Shown: positions 46,256 through 58,873 of the stretch, piece by piece
How positions within the stretch are numbered: position 1 is the stretch's first letter
How the letters are laid out: each line of letters begins with the position of its first letter
Assembly (NCBI GenBank): GCA_000697055.1
Contig: JNDT01001619.1
Coordinates: 1 to 64,000 of the forward strand
Direction of reading: 5' to 3'
From: Saksenaea vasiformis B4078
Taxonomy: Eukaryota > Mucoromycota > Mucoromycetes > Mucorales > Saksenaeaceae
Length of the DNA stretch: 64,000 nucleotides
Program-made: the position numbers and the translations under genes
The notes under the pieces: model-generated
What the model was told of the DNA's origin: nothing
Databases searched by the model: none
What the model saw: the letters and a program-made list of their open reading frames with translations, nothing else

Positions 46256-48684
46256 TTTTTATATTGATTATAAAGAAATGAAGAGAAGAAAGTCAAGAAA
46301 AAAAAAAGAAAAAGACAAGATTTGATAAAGCGTACCTCTGTTTTATATAAACCTGCGGAATATATATTTTTAGCGACGTTTAGGTGATACCATCAACCCT
46401 ATTCATGTGATGTGCTTTGTACTACCACTGTCTTTCTTTGCAACATCTTTTGAATTTGGGGGGAGGAAGGTTACGTGAAATGCAACTAAAAATAAAACTG
46501 CAGTATCCGATCCTCTAACACTTTTTTTTTCCAGGCGATGGATTTAACCCAATGGATGTAACCAGGATCGTCTGACCTTGGAATCCAAATTATGTTCCCC
46601 CAGTTGGAAATTAGCAGTCTCTTTTTCTCTTTTCCCCAGCGTCCGGGTCGACTGTTTTTATCTCGGGATTCAGCACCAGCCATTACCCGCCTCAGTACTA
46701 TACAGATTCAACAAATCAGCATAAGTCTAGCTAGGTTTCTCATGCATTCATATGCAATTATTCGAGTCCGCCCATGTTTGACAGTTTTTTGTTATTTGAT
46801 ATCAGCCGTTGGGGTATATGGGCTCCTCCATTTCTATGCAAAAAAAAAAAAGTCTCCAAGAAAGACAGGAAGCTTGAAGCGTTGTAAAAAAGAAAAGTTG
46901 ATCGCTTTGCTATTGTGGCATAAGATGTATAGTCAAGAAAAAAAAGAGTTATTTTTTTTCTTGTTGTGGCGTCATACAAAGAGTTTTCAGTTCGTATATG
47001 GTAGTTCGTTGTACACAAACGATCACACGACTAAAAGCGGCGCAGACGATGTGCCACCCTTTTTTTATAACCTTGGTGATTGGCCAAGGCAATTGCATAC
47101 AAACAAAAAACACCTTTGCGTCAGGCTAAACACTAAATGATAAAACACCCCCTTTTCCTCTAAAAATACGTTTTTTGATCTTTTGTTTGTTGCTATATGT
47201 ATGTGATTACCCCAAAAATATCAAGAAGCAACTAATCTCACGGGAAAAGAACGTCGGGAATCCCGGATGCCTGACAATATACTGAATCTCTAATTAAGGC
47301 ATGTACCGGTTTCGGGCACTAGCGGAATTAACGAAATCTCTGACACCGGATTCGATAAAGGAGAAGACGACCTATTTGATTCAAGAGCACATGGAAAGGA
47401 CATACTGACCCAAATTAGGACCCAGCCGAGGGTTTCACATCTCCATAGTGTTTTGCATCCATTGATCACCCCACTTTAGAACATTTGCCTCAAACGTTCC
47501 AGGGCCATAAAGTTTTTTTAGACACAGCAAATCACGGAATATGCCAATTGACGTCAAAGAGAAAATCATTATTATCTCGGTAACTTCCCTGTAAATTAAG
47601 TTCATTAACCACACTTCTTGGGTCGTGTTGATTAAAAGAAAAAACACCAAACCCAACATTTATTTATTTAAAAGAGATATCAATTGGTTCATTCTATTTT
47701 CTTGCTTGAAGATCCATAGGGGTTTAGAATGAAGGGATTTGGAAATGAAGGAAAACGGTTGGCATGGCCATGACCCATCGGTTTGACCATGTCGACTATG
47801 TTGCTGACCCTGAACTGGGATGGACGGAGCTGTGGAGCACATGGCTCTTGTCTCACACAACCACGGAGTCACAAAGGTGAAAAAAATGGGAGGATTTCGT
47901 TATCTGTCGTGATGGTAAATGCACACAGGCATCATGGTTTCTTAAAGCCGTCGTACAAACCCAAGTCATAACGCAGATTAAGGTAAATTTCCAAGTAGGA
48001 CAACAGTCTGTCTGTTTTGATCTACACAATAACAGAGAAAAAAATCTGTTTTCTGCCTTTTTTGCTTCCACGAAACCTATCGATTTGTTTAAGATAACTT
48101 CAGGGACATTTACTAAATTATTGAGATACGAAACCAATTGTGTAACGTCTTATGTGCGCGGTAAGAAAAACCAAACTCCTCGTCGTCAATGGTTAGAACA
48201 CAGCTCTCCACATGGCAAAAACATAAAGTCATCATTGGATCGTTTGAAAAGAGGCTTTTTTCATTGGTCAAAAGAATCTGCAAGATAAGTGTGGCCGGGA
48301 AGCGCTCCGCTCAATGTCCCGTTTGTCCAGTCCCAGCTGACGGATCGATGAAAAGAGCTATCTATCTGACGCTACACCATAGGTTTTGGGTCACATCGAT
48401 GGTGTATCCAGTTGCTGTAAGCCAAGAAAGCAAGACAAGAACGTCCATCGATGATGTATACATGCAGAATGTACCACGACCTCACGTGCGCTTAATTACA
48501 CGTCTATGCGTCGTAGAAAAAAAAAGCGGAATGGGTGACAAATGTTCTCGACCGTGATTTGAAGGATAAATTAATAAATCTACAGTTTCCGTTATTATTA
48601 AAAAAATTAAAATAAAATAAAATGCACAGCGACTTACAGATGCGTTTTTTTGTACATAGAAGTTAAGGCTTATGAGCGCAGCTG
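46256..48684. other. Gene-poor region upstream of the Crz1-like gene
   Basis: Long promoter-side DNA with A/T homopolymers. A 182-codon plus-strand frame at 46592-47140 is Lys/Phe-rich because of poly-A/T runs and shows no family pattern. Minus frames at 47435-47872 are unrecognised. No RNA gene was seen. Confidence 0.4.
46342..46349 (-). promoter_or_regulatory. TATA box of the Crz1-like gene
   Basis: TATATAAA on the minus strand, 87 bp upstream of the ATG at 46255. Confidence 0.5.
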
Positions 48685-50214
48685 CTAATAATGGTTATTG
48701 TATGGATTACGGGGTTGATACGGATTGTAGGCAGGATTGTATTGTTGTTGGTAATATCTGGGATCCGGAGCGTAAGACGGTTGCGGACTTGGCGCTTGGT
48801 ACGGCGAGCCTGTCGAGTACTGAGGTGGGTTCGCATAGTGAGGTGCAGCAGACCACGGCTGGCCTTGCGCATTGGACGTTAGTCCCACTTGGTCGCTACC
48901 CATGGATGATCCGCTAAATCGGCGGTTAAAGCGTGATGCCATCACACTGGGTGCATTCTCAGCAGGATAAAGATGGTAATTCGTCCTTGCAGGCTGTGCC
49001 TGGTAAGCAGGTTTCTTTGGACCATCCATGTCTACATTTGGTAGCGTAGGCTTTGGTAAAGTCTTCATTTCAATTGCATCCTTTGCTCCTTTTGATTTGC
49101 CCTTGCCGGCTTCCTTGTTCCTTGCCACTCTTTTGCGGGCTTGCTTCTTCAGGATCTCTGAAATTCTGAAAGCAACCTGTTGGTTACATTTTTCCTTCCT
49201 CGTTTGACGGGGCCCGCTTTGTATTACCTCTTATCCACTTTGTGGCAGCAGTATTCCTTCAGATTACCTTGTATATGACAAAGCAACGGTATGTACATCA
49301 CGGCAGCGATGCACACGAGAATAAAAGACATACCGAAAACAATCACAGAGAAGGCCATGGTACCTGTCATGACTTTCTGCATAGGCTCGTAGTCGCGAGT
49401 GACATCGTTCAGTCCAGTGATCTTTCCGTCGCTCACATTAATCCACTTTTCGATAAGACCTTTCAAAGTCACAACGTTAATGACCTGACGAGGAGCTTCG
49501 GCCAGCAATAATCGCTTCCAGCCTGGATAAAAAGAAAAAATTGAACATCAAGCCGTTTCGTGTCCTCCATTGCTTGTATTACCTTTCAGCGTAAAGAAGA
49601 CAAAAAAAGCAAAATCGTCGATCGTCTTTCGCGATTGATTAATTCTGCGGAACAAACAATGGTATTTGTAATCTTTCAACGAATAATAACGACTTGCGGC
49701 AACATTGGTAAATGCGTACGAAATATCTCGCGAGTCGATAATATTACGGGCTTTTCGTATATCCCAAAACAATAACAGGAAGGAGATAAGGATAGCGCCT
49801 AAAAAGATCCACTTGGAAACTTCCGTTGGAATGACAGACTGAGGGGCTATGTTCGGGTTCTTGTCTTTCGAGTGATCAACCACCAGCAGCGATACTGTAT
49901 CATTGAACTGGTAAGCTTTATGTCGTTCTCTCTTAACGCATAGGGTTTTTTTTTTTTTTTACCTCCAGAGTACAAATCAGCTGCGTACACCAGAATTGAT
50001 TTTAGACTGAGGATGTATACGAATAAATAACTGAAGCGAGCGGCACATGATCTATCATAAAATTCGTCGAGGTCGACATAATCGAAGTTGTGTTCCTGGA
50101 CAACTTCACGTTTCCATTTAGGACCGTTCCTATTGCCACCACACTATAGATTCAGGTTGTAAGTTTAAAAAAAAGGAAATGTCTCTTAGATTTGCAAATG
50201 TTGTCTATTACCAT
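48685..50214 (-). CDS. Fungal potassium channel/activator of the KCH1 family
   Basis: Exons 50214-50212 (ATG only), 50143-49963, 49915-49583, 49522-49228, 49165-48685 give 430 aa. KCH-family blocks occur in order: KWKREVVQEHNFDYVDLDEF, LKSILVYAADLY, KWIFLGAILISFLLLFWDIR, DDFAFFVFFTLKGWKRLLL, LAEAPRQVINVVTL, and VMYIPLLCHIQGNLKEYCCH followed by KVDKR. Several membrane helices fit a plasma-membrane protein. The cytosolic tail is rich in Pro, Tyr and Gln. In yeast, Kch1/Kch2 mediate K+ influx needed for high-affinity Ca2+ uptake on pheromone; the role here is inferred. Exon 1 contains only the start codon: ATG is followed at once by GTAATA, and the 68-nt intron ends CTATAG before CGGNRNGPKW. Confidence 0.88.
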
Positions 50215-53200
50215 GAGGTAATTATAAGGAATGGGATGGGTTAACTGAGAAATACTGCAGATATGCAGGTAAGAAATTCAGTAACTGACATAATGGAGAA
50301 CGTTAAGGAGACTTACAGGAGTGAATGAAAGCGAGACTTGAAAAAAAAAATAACAAGAAAGTAGGTCGCCCTTCTGTTTTCTCCCAACGATTTGAACTTC
50401 AGCCCATGATCCTAAAAAAATTTAAACTTTGGATCGGGACAAGAACACGTTACGGTGGAAAAAATCAACGCTAAAGAAGCTCTCTCCAATAGAAGTATCT
50501 TATTCGTTGATTATGTTCTGAGGGGGGAGACTGCATTTTCATTTTTCCCTTTGCTTTCAGGGCCCATGCAGCCGTTATCGACCAATGTCTCAGTCTTTTG
50601 AATGTGCTACAACACCAAATTTTGTCTATTTTTACCTCCATTAGCCTTTTATGGAGCACCCGCCACAAATTTGCTTCAATATCCTTGGTCGGGATTCAGA
50701 TTCATCTTTTTTAGCAAGGCACTAACAATTTCTCCCATAATTACAAATAAAAATGAACCATCTTTCCTATTGAAGGCTCGCCGTAGCTTGCCAAAGTCAT
50801 TTTGTCTTTTTAAAAAATTTCGATATGATATTTGAATAACGAAAGCGGAAAATGATGTTTCCGTAGCAACTGAATCTATTCTCTGAATCAGATAATACAA
50901 CTAACTTAATGCAGAGTGCCCTGGAATACAAGGCTTGGCTATATCGCCGCTCGTTTAGTTAAGTATACCGTAAAAATAGGGACAAGTCGTCAGTCTAGAT
51001 TTCGTTTAGCTCCAATGGTTAGGATGCACTGTAACACATTACAACTACTTTACGCCGACTATATTAGCCTCGGGGATGGCTAAATGAAACTTGTAGTCAA
51101 TGTCGTCAACTCCATTAGTAAAGACAAGGAGGTACTAAAGTCCTTTTTTTTATCCTCCATTTATTATTATCACCTCTCGGGATAAAAAATGTGTCAATTG
51201 CGTACTTCACGAAGCACCATTTTTGTTTTCTGACTGACAAGCAAATTATACGTCTTCCCTCTTTATTTTCCGTTGTAGCTTAGAAATAGAATAAGGTAAT
51301 AAAGACCGTAGAGCTTATCACGAGCAACGTGCATCCTCTGTACTATTTAGTGTTTGGTGGCATAACCAGGAACAAACTCCGGATAGTCCTACTGAGCTGG
51401 GATGAATACCTTGGGCAATTTACAAATGCACAGAAGCCAGTCTTCACCGCGGAAAAAAGGGAATACATTTAGTTAGCACATAAAATAATTTCCGGTCGGC
51501 TTACAACACTATTGCAAATCAGGAAGATTTACGTAAACAGATTTTCCATCTTCCGTGTTATGCGTGACATGTAAACAAAGCCATGCTTCCATTCCTAAAG
51601 CTTTATGAATTGATGCTCCCCGCTTCTAGCTTTGTGAAAGGCCTAAATGATATAAAGGAGAATGATGATTTAATCTTATACTGCAAAACCCTTGTCTGCG
51701 GAGTTGTATGTACCCGGATGGCAGCAAAATTCAGTACTTGTTCCTCTTCTTAAAGGAAAGAAAAAAAAAAGGAAGGCGAACGAGCCCGCTATCCAATGCC
51801 TCGGAAAACGCAAGAGCGTGTGTGTATACCTTTTATGCTATACCCACCGCAAAAAAAAAAAAAAAAATTCAATAGCATACGCGAGGAGTAGGCCGTCCCC
51901 TCAGCCAAAGCGTTTCGTTACACCGAAGTATAATGTAGTATGAGTCACCGCAACTAATGTTTTGTTGTCTCCCTCAGCCATCGTGGTATTTTAAACCTAT
52001 GGGGGGATCAATCTTCTTTCATTGCTTCTACATGTGATATGCACCATGCCAATCAACCATTTCGTGGCCTGGATACATGATTGACAACGGCTATGTGCGC
52101 TAGTTGAAGGGCTCGCCTTTTACCACCTTGCGTTAAACCACATCTGGTTCCGCATGAATGTTGTGAACGACTTATTCTCCATGTGTCACAGGTGGAAAGA
52201 CCTGAAGGGCTCAGCGTAGGAAGCACGATGTAAGCGCTCTCCTGCTGAATGTATATCGCCTATTTTCCCTGCATCAAAGGATCGCTAAGGCAGAGAAACG
52301 ACTACCTTGCTCTTTCTTGTACCCCAGCAAGCACAGATCAACCATCTCCATGCATTAAGATAATATATTGTCGTTTTTTCTCTGCACTTTGTCATACACA
52401 TAGTTCCTAATAAGTAAAACAGGGACTAATCTGCTCATTTCGGTTCTTAAAGGGATCATTACTAATAATCGTTACATTTTCTTTCGCAGAATAAGTGACG
52501 CATGTAACCTAGTTGCTTAGAGTTCCACGATTTTACATCGCTCGATAACTGAGGGTTACACTGCGATGTCATATAATATTCACGTAGTCCCCTTCCTCGG
52601 CTGACGATCGTTGTTTTGTTCATATTTCGTATCACATCGCACTTGTGTTTTACAATGATCTGTACCAATTAATGTCACGGTTACCTAACAAAGAAGCGTT
52701 TCTAAAGAAGTGCACAATGCTCTCTTCTGAGGCGACTTTTCTAATAGGAATGGGACACAACTTGCAACACGCATTGAAGTCAATGGCAAAACGCTAGCTG
52801 AAGTTTGAATTTCATGAACACATGTGATATTTGACCCAGGAAAAAAAATATCCTAACTATCGAGATAGTGACGGTTTCTATTTATATTACTCTTGCATCC
52901 AACTTCCTCTAGCTCTCACCAGATCAGGCAGGGCCATGCTGACACGTGGTGTCCATTGCCATCGCGACTATCAACAAACAAGTGCTGTGAGTAGGACCGT
53001 GGGTCTTGCTATCCCCAATACTGTCTCTGTAGATGTATTGTAAAAGACTTCTTTTTCAGATGTTGTATGTATGTTTGTAGAGAATGGAGGTGGAAGCATT
53101 GTTAATTAAAGCACGCATTTAAAAGTCACCCTTTTTTATACACATGTTATTTAGCTCTACAGCGGTCTCCCGATATCTTACACCTCTGCTTTTTTCAGGA

Positions 53201-56200
53201 CTTCATTCATCAATTTTTTTTTGTATCCTTTTCCTGAAGCTGCGACTGTGCTGTCATCTATTCGTTTGATCTCACTAATTTTCAATACCAATAGTTGAAA
53301 TTATCGGACGATCGCTATAAGTTTTCGTCGGCTCCACCGTTCAATTTGTGGTAACGTCGAAGGCGCCTTCATTCTTATTCATAAATCTCTCACTAAGATC
53401 GCCTGTATTTGCGTACCAATACTGGCATACTTTTCGTCGTATGAATGATAGGATTCAACCATACTCTGTGCTCAGAAGAGAGCATAATGTAATATGTCAA
53501 GGTGTAGGCACAACACAGGGACACAGCAATATTTTCAGGCTATTTCATTCTATTTTTACTCTTTGTTATTGATAGAGTTGACTGTACATGGCCAGCTGTC
53601 AAGTTGATTGTATACGTCTGCCAAACTGTTTCTTTATTGTCAAGGTGGTGTTACAAAAAAGCAAATCTGATTATACAGTCCTACAAGAGAGCTCTTAAGC
53701 TGCAGTCACAATAAAGAGAGAAAAATGAAAAGTAATGAGCATCTGAAGTCTCCTTTTTTGGGAAAGGATTGCACAGATATGTGCACACTGGAAAGAAACA
53801 GACAGTCTGAAAAGAGCAAGACATGCGCTGCGCATACGATACAGCGCATACAATTATTCAAATTTTTTTTTTCTTTTTCACTCGTACATGTGGACTTCGC
53901 ATATCAAATTTGTCCGATGCAGTACTAAAAGGAAGAAAAAGGTAATTTCTATTTTGTTGTTGCCTTGAAACAATGATGCATGCACACCCGAATGACCATG
54001 TTCGTATTTACACACCGAGAATGTGGAGCAGCACTGCAGACAAAAATAATTCGCTGCACGTGCGTTCAATCTCCTCACCGTAGCCTGTTTTTATTTTGAG
54101 ACACTGTACCATAGTACACAGCGGTAAGTTGATAATGATATATGAACCCAGGCTCTGTCTCTCCAACAATTCGACATATCAAAGCAACTCAATCGTCTCA
54201 GAGGGATGCAAATATTGGTTCCATACGCTGTTCAAATCTACAAAGCGAACAAACCTCTCACTACTGACAGTACATCCAGCAAATCTTATAAGACAGCAGA
54301 CGCAAGATTGCAATATTTTCTCCACAGCGGTCAGGTGCGAAAGAGCTACCAAGTATGCCAGAGTTGGTTGTCGTTACCTCTCTCAGCCATCATCATCTGA
54401 ACAGGTGAAAAAGGAAATTTATCTGCTCTTTTTGCAATATTTACTGCAATGGACAGGATCTCACTTTTTCCTCTTTTCCCTGTACGGAAGGAGGCTGCAT
54501 CTTTTTCTTTTACCCAGTGAAAACCCTCCAATCATATTAATGATTATCACCAACTAAAATATGTTGGTAACTGTAAGGTTGACAAAAACAGTGCGCAATC
54601 GACGGAAGGTGAGAGGCACAAAGTTGGCTGTCTTTAAGTGAAACAAGGGTCAGTTTTGCACGGTATCCATATTGCTCAAATATCCTGAAGTCAGTCTCAG
54701 CAATCAGAAAGCATATGATCTGACTGAAAGGGAAATGCGAGACAACGTCAGACCCGATATCGCCGAGAACTTCTGTAAAAAGTTTACGTTGTTGGAAATC
54801 AAGTTGACTAAGCAATGGCAACTGTAAGGGCCAGGCAAAGATGTATCACTTACACGCTTTTTCATTTAGAATCATCATAGGTCGGTATCAAGAAAGGTTA
54901 CAACAATCCCCGTTAACGACGCGGAAAGGATCATGTCTCAGGTCCATTCTTTCTTTCGTGTATGGGGATATCGACTATCCGTCCTTACTATTGCTACTAC
55001 ACTATGGGATAGCGTGATATGAGGAGCGGCACTACTTACCCGGAAGTGGCCATAGAGCTAATCTCCGTTTTCATTCTGGTGGCAATAGAGAGACTCCGAC
55101 TGCCCGTAACGACCTACAATTACAGCTTATTCTTCACGCTCGGTGTGTAACAACATTGATGACAAATGATTAGTCATTGCACACAATTTTATCGTTATTG
55201 TACGCTGCAGAGAAGGATGTCAACATTCCAGTGAAAACCAGTTGAAGTGCCGACATACTATCCACGAACTTGAAAACTGTCTGGATGCCTCGGAGTTTTT
55301 TAGGAGACACAGACAGGGCCAAGCGCTCTATGCAGCGAGGATGAACGTCACTATTGTACGAGGAGAGAACGTAAACCAAACGAACGTCTGGTTACAGATT
55401 GCTGATTTGTTGTACTGAAGTGCAAGAAGCCAAAAGGAAACCGTTTCAGGAATAAAGAGAAATCTTCCATAAGATGCACATAGATCTTCATTGTCAACTT
55501 GCTTCAAAGAAAAAGAAGGAACTACAACCAGTAATACCCAAATGGCTGCAGTATGATGATTGTAAGGCAATTAGCAATTGCACATGCATAACGCACCGGA
55601 AAAAACCGAACTTATTTCAGCAGATAAAGAAATGGTATTACAAAAGGGGAATCTGTTCTCTTTACATTACACAGTTTAATCATTTGGCACAAGATTATCT
55701 CGAGACACAATCATACGACTAACCATTTTTATGGAGGTATAAAGTTTCTTTGTTATAAGGGCAAAAACACAGCAGCTGCCCAGATGTAAGAACAAGGAGA
55801 GAAAGTAGGCAAAAGCATTCACGTTATTATAATGAGCCTGAACAACCCAACAATGGGGATAATGCCATGTAAGGAGTATGTTTGCAGGGTGCTCTTGGTA
55901 TGGTACTTTACTTAGATCAGTTTCATGACTATTGAAGAATGGGCAGAGATATACTGAAATTATAGTAGAAAAATAGAGTTAGCCGAGGTAAAGTGCAGGA
56001 TTCAATGACCTCGCTCGGTCGAGCAATGATCAAAAATGGGCGCATGACATGGTGCTGACGAAGATATATCGGGATTTCGATGGAACGCAAGTGTTAAGGT
56101 TGTTATGCAACCGTTTAAACCTGCTCTTTCTTATGTTTTGAAGGGAAAAAAAGGGGGAAAAGCATATAAATATCGCCCAAAGACTAAAACTTAACTGTAC

Positions 56201-56208
56201 ATTCTGTC
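50215..56208. other. 6-kb gene desert
   Basis: No gene is supported. Minus frames at 55170-55570 and 54537-54821 (SQLDFQQRKLFTEVLGDIGS within) have coding-like composition and may be fragments of one decayed or spliced minus-strand gene. Poly-A tracts lie near 51765 and 51855. A tRNA A-box-like TAGCTCCAATGGTTAGG at 51007-51023 lacks a matching B box. The region ends with the TATA box (TATAAATA, 56165-56172) of the orphan at 56209. Confidence 0.4.
56165..56172 (+). promoter_or_regulatory. TATA box of the intronless orphan gene
   Basis: TATAAATA lies 44 bp upstream of the ATG at 56209, the same spacing as in the DHA1 transporter gene. It supports that the orphan is transcribed. Confidence 0.5.
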
Positions 56209-57132
56209 ATGATCCATACAAACATCCCATTGCAACAAGCACTTCGCACATCGAATGGCAGCACTAATCAGTACATTTCTTCGAAGAACAATCATCATCA
56301 CCTGAGCGTTGATGCACTTTTGAGAAAGGATGTGGACACTGATCCTAGTGGGATCCGTTTGATAGCTGGGAAGCCGCGAAATATTTCCAGACAGCTCGGG
56401 GCTGAGTCGAATATACTGGTCTGTAACCTGGGCCTGCAATACCCCGACGGATCACTTTCAGCAACGTTCCTTGTAGAAGGTATTGTAGTCGAATACCGGG
56501 CAGCCGCAGGCAAGGTTAAGTATAACATGAATCGCGATGGACGATATGAATCAACGTACCTGGTGAATTATGCCAGTATCGGTATCCCGTCGAAAAGATT
56601 CCAGTGGTTCATGAATGAGCTTGGAACACAGTTCCACGGCCGTGTTGCCTATGACAACGTGGAAGAACGGCACGGACTTTACTGGATCACAGCCAAACTA
56701 CAAGATCCCTTTATGGAAATGTACATGTACCGCCCGGACACAAATGTAGCGAAATCTTACGGCCGTGTGGTCGATGTGTTCAACTCTTTACAACGAAGTC
56801 TAGTAACCGTAGCGGGACTACGTACGAGGCTACAAAAGATCTACGGGAAAAATGAAGCGGAACCGTACTCATACAAGTTGGCCATGTCCATCACCTCTCT
56901 ACAGATGGTGGATATTTTTGCAATCGCCCCGCCGATCGTTGAACCGGTTTCTCGGTCAGCAGTAGCAATACCGCCATCGGAGGAGTTAGATAAATCCCTT
57001 CAGTCTATCGAACCGAATGAATGCAAGCAAGAGAGCAATTATAGCACAGTTGAATATGACACGGATGCTTATAGTCAAGATGATGAAGAAGGTTCCTATA
57101 TTGATGTCGACGAAGCAAAATCAAGGAGATAA
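56209..57132 (+). CDS. Intronless orphan protein, 307 aa
   Basis: A single frame of 307 aa, far longer than chance, with a TATA box 44 bp upstream. It is not recognised. After a polar N-terminus (about 40 residues) comes a mixed alpha/beta-looking region (about 45-235) with ILVCNLGLQYPDGSLSATFL, VEYRAAAGKVKYNMNRDGRY, RFQWFMNELGTQFHGRVAYD and YGRVVDVFNSLQRSLVTVAG. The last 50 residues form an acidic disordered tail (DTDAYSQDDEEG). No signal peptide, membrane helix or zinc motif is seen. It is isolated between a 6-kb desert and a MITE. It may be lineage-specific or domesticated from a mobile element; no function is proposed. Confidence 0.65.
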   Translation: MIHTNIPLQQALRTSNGSTNQYISSKNNHHHLSVDALLRKDVDTDPSGIRLIAGKPRNISRQLGAESNILVCNLGLQYPDGSLSATFLVEGIVVEYRAAAGKVKYNMNRDGRYESTYLVNYASIGIPSKRFQWFMNELGTQFHGRVAYDNVEERHGLYWITAKLQDPFMEMYMYRPDTNVAKSYGRVVDVFNSLQRSLVTVAGLRTRLQKIYGKNEAEPYSYKLAMSITSLQMVDIFAIAPPIVEPVSRSAVAIPPSEELDKSLQSIEPNECKQESNYSTVEYDTDAYSQDDEEGSYIDVDEAKSRR

Positions 57133-58241
57133 TTCTGTCTAAAGTAAAAAAAAAGTTGTAGCAGAGTTCAAAACACTACGGGAAAAAATCTTAACTATTG
57201 CATAATCTTGACAAAATCTTAGCAAGATCTTGGAGAAATCTTACAAAACCAACAAAATCCAAGATTTTTCCAAGACGTTTTCCCGTAGTGAAATATTTTA
57301 ACAAGGCCATTAAGTCAAGAACAGGACGTTCTGATGTCTATCAAAGATCATTTGCTGTTCTTGTCCAACTTGTCACTTAAACTAAGACGATGCAGGCTGC
57401 CCCATAGTACCTTCTCCCTACATCGTCCCTAGCATACTTATAGCGTCCTTAATCTGAAATATTGGATAATATAAAATCAAGAAGTAATTGATCTGGAATA
57501 GATGGGCAGCTAAGTTCTCGCACGTAATGCTTGCTTTTTGTAAGATCCAATCTCGGAGATCTGTTTATGTATGAGTGGCGTCTCAACTTTCCTGGTTCAA
57601 ATATCCGGTCAATTGGGAGGCGAATGCAGTTTCTACGCCATATTCTAAAATCAGCCGTGAGTTGCCAAAACATCTGGTTGCTGTCCATGTCAGATCCATC
57701 CATGAGTTAATTGTACGGACAATACTTTTGTACACTCAGATCGTACTGTATGCAGCACATCATTCTCTGCGAGTTCGATTGATCTATGTGGTCTACAGTT
57801 TTTCTTTGTGGTCTAGCCTAACGCCATAAAACGCTCGAGCTGGCTTCGATAACCTTACAGTTATAGAGATGAAGCCTGGCTAAAACAGGATGATTCCACT
57901 GATGGAAAAGGGGGCTTATGGTTAGCAGCGCCGACCTAAAGTCCATATGATCGCCTCTCCTATTAAGGAGGCCGGTATGACTGATAGCAATCAGAAAATA
58001 GACATGTGACAAAAAGCAAGTTACGCTCGATTCATGTCATCCACACGCGCCAGAATAAAGAGACCGTCGCCAAAGACTCTCCAAAAGCACCATACGAAAG
58101 GAAATCCTGGATCTTAACATGAGGTAAGATCCACTCCATCATGCTAAAAGTCGGACACTCTTCAATGCAAGTTTGTAAAATATCTTTTTCACGGCAAAGC
58201 ATGTATATGGCTTTCAGTTTGTAGAATTTATAGAATCATTT
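57133..58241. other. Intergenic with a CACTA-type MITE
   Basis: Holds the MITE at 57174-57290. A minus-strand frame at 57449-57703 (84 codons) is unrecognised. Elsewhere nothing is supported. Confidence 0.45.
57174..57290. mobile_element. 117-bp MITE of the CACTA (EnSpm/CMC) type
   Basis: Perfect 13-bp terminal inverted repeats CACTACGGGAAAA / TTTTCCCGTAGTG bound the element. It is flanked by a 3-bp target duplication AAA (57171-57173 and 57291-57293). TIRs starting CACTA with 3-bp duplications are the hallmark of the CACTA superfamily. Inside are five ATCTT copies in one orientation on the left and AAGAT copies in the other, like the subterminal repeats of CACTA transposons. There is no coding capacity, so it would need a transposase supplied from elsewhere. 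Confidence 0.82.
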
Positions 58242-58809
58242 TTAGTTTTTCTTGTTCTTCTTGGGAGGAAGGACATTTTGAATGAAATAAATATTATCAT
58301 CGGAAACGATGTTGCCGAACTCGAGATAGCTACAAGTGTACAGTTTAGCGCCATTCAAATTTGCGCAGGTCTTGACACCACAACCAATGTCCGTTGTGGA
58401 TTTCCACACCAGCTGAGTAAAGTGGCCCGTCTTGCCACTGAAACCAGGACGCGAGTAATCGTAGTCCTTGACTTCGTTATACCAAGCAGAAATAGCACTT
58501 CCCCAAGTGGGATACCCATAGGCAAGATTCTCGCCATACGAGCCCTAAGTGATTTGTAAGTGAGACTCTGCTATCATTACTATGCGAGGAACTTACTTTG
58601 CTATGCTCGAAAACGCAGCGATTAGACCATTTCTGGGCGTAGGCAGCCAAGGTGCTATTCCATCTCAGGGGAGGTGCTTGGTGCTTCGCGCGATACTTGT
58701 TATGGACGCGTACAATATTTCTAGCTGCCGAGGCAGAAGTGGCGGTGGATAATTGCACCAGAGCCAGGAGCACCAAGATCGGAACGGTAAGGAAAGTAAA
58801 GGAGACCAT
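58242..58809 (-). CDS. Secreted CAP-domain (PR-1/SCP) protein
   Basis: Exons 58809-58597 and 58544-58242 (52-nt intron, phase 0) give 171 aa. The N-terminal hydrophobic stretch [20 protein letters not shown] followed by ATSASA is a signal peptide. The CAP fold shows [35 protein letters not shown], the active-site region [37 protein letters not shown] (CAP1 motif) and [10 protein letters not shown] (CAP2 motif). Conserved His in the second and fourth blocks would coordinate metal. Fungal CAP proteins (Pry family) bind sterols and fatty acids extracellularly. A Lys-rich tail ends the protein. TATATAAA lies 57 bp upstream of the start. Confidence 0.95.
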
Positions 58810-58865
58810 ACCAGATGGCAAATAAGGTTAAAGTTAAGTCTGTTCAGGAAGAAAGCAGACGCGTT

Positions 58866-58873
58866 TTTATATA
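58866..58873 (-). promoter_or_regulatory. TATA box of the CAP-domain gene
   Basis: TATATAAA on the minus strand, 57 bp upstream of the ATG at 58809. Confidence 0.55.

Noticed and set aside
46592..47140. 182-codon plus-strand ORF
   Set aside because: Its length comes from poly-A/T runs; the product is Lys/Phe low complexity with no recognisable domain.
51000..51070. tRNA gene
   Set aside because: TAGCTCCAATGGTTAGG resembles an A box, but no GGTTCGANTCC B box or acceptor-stem pairing follows.
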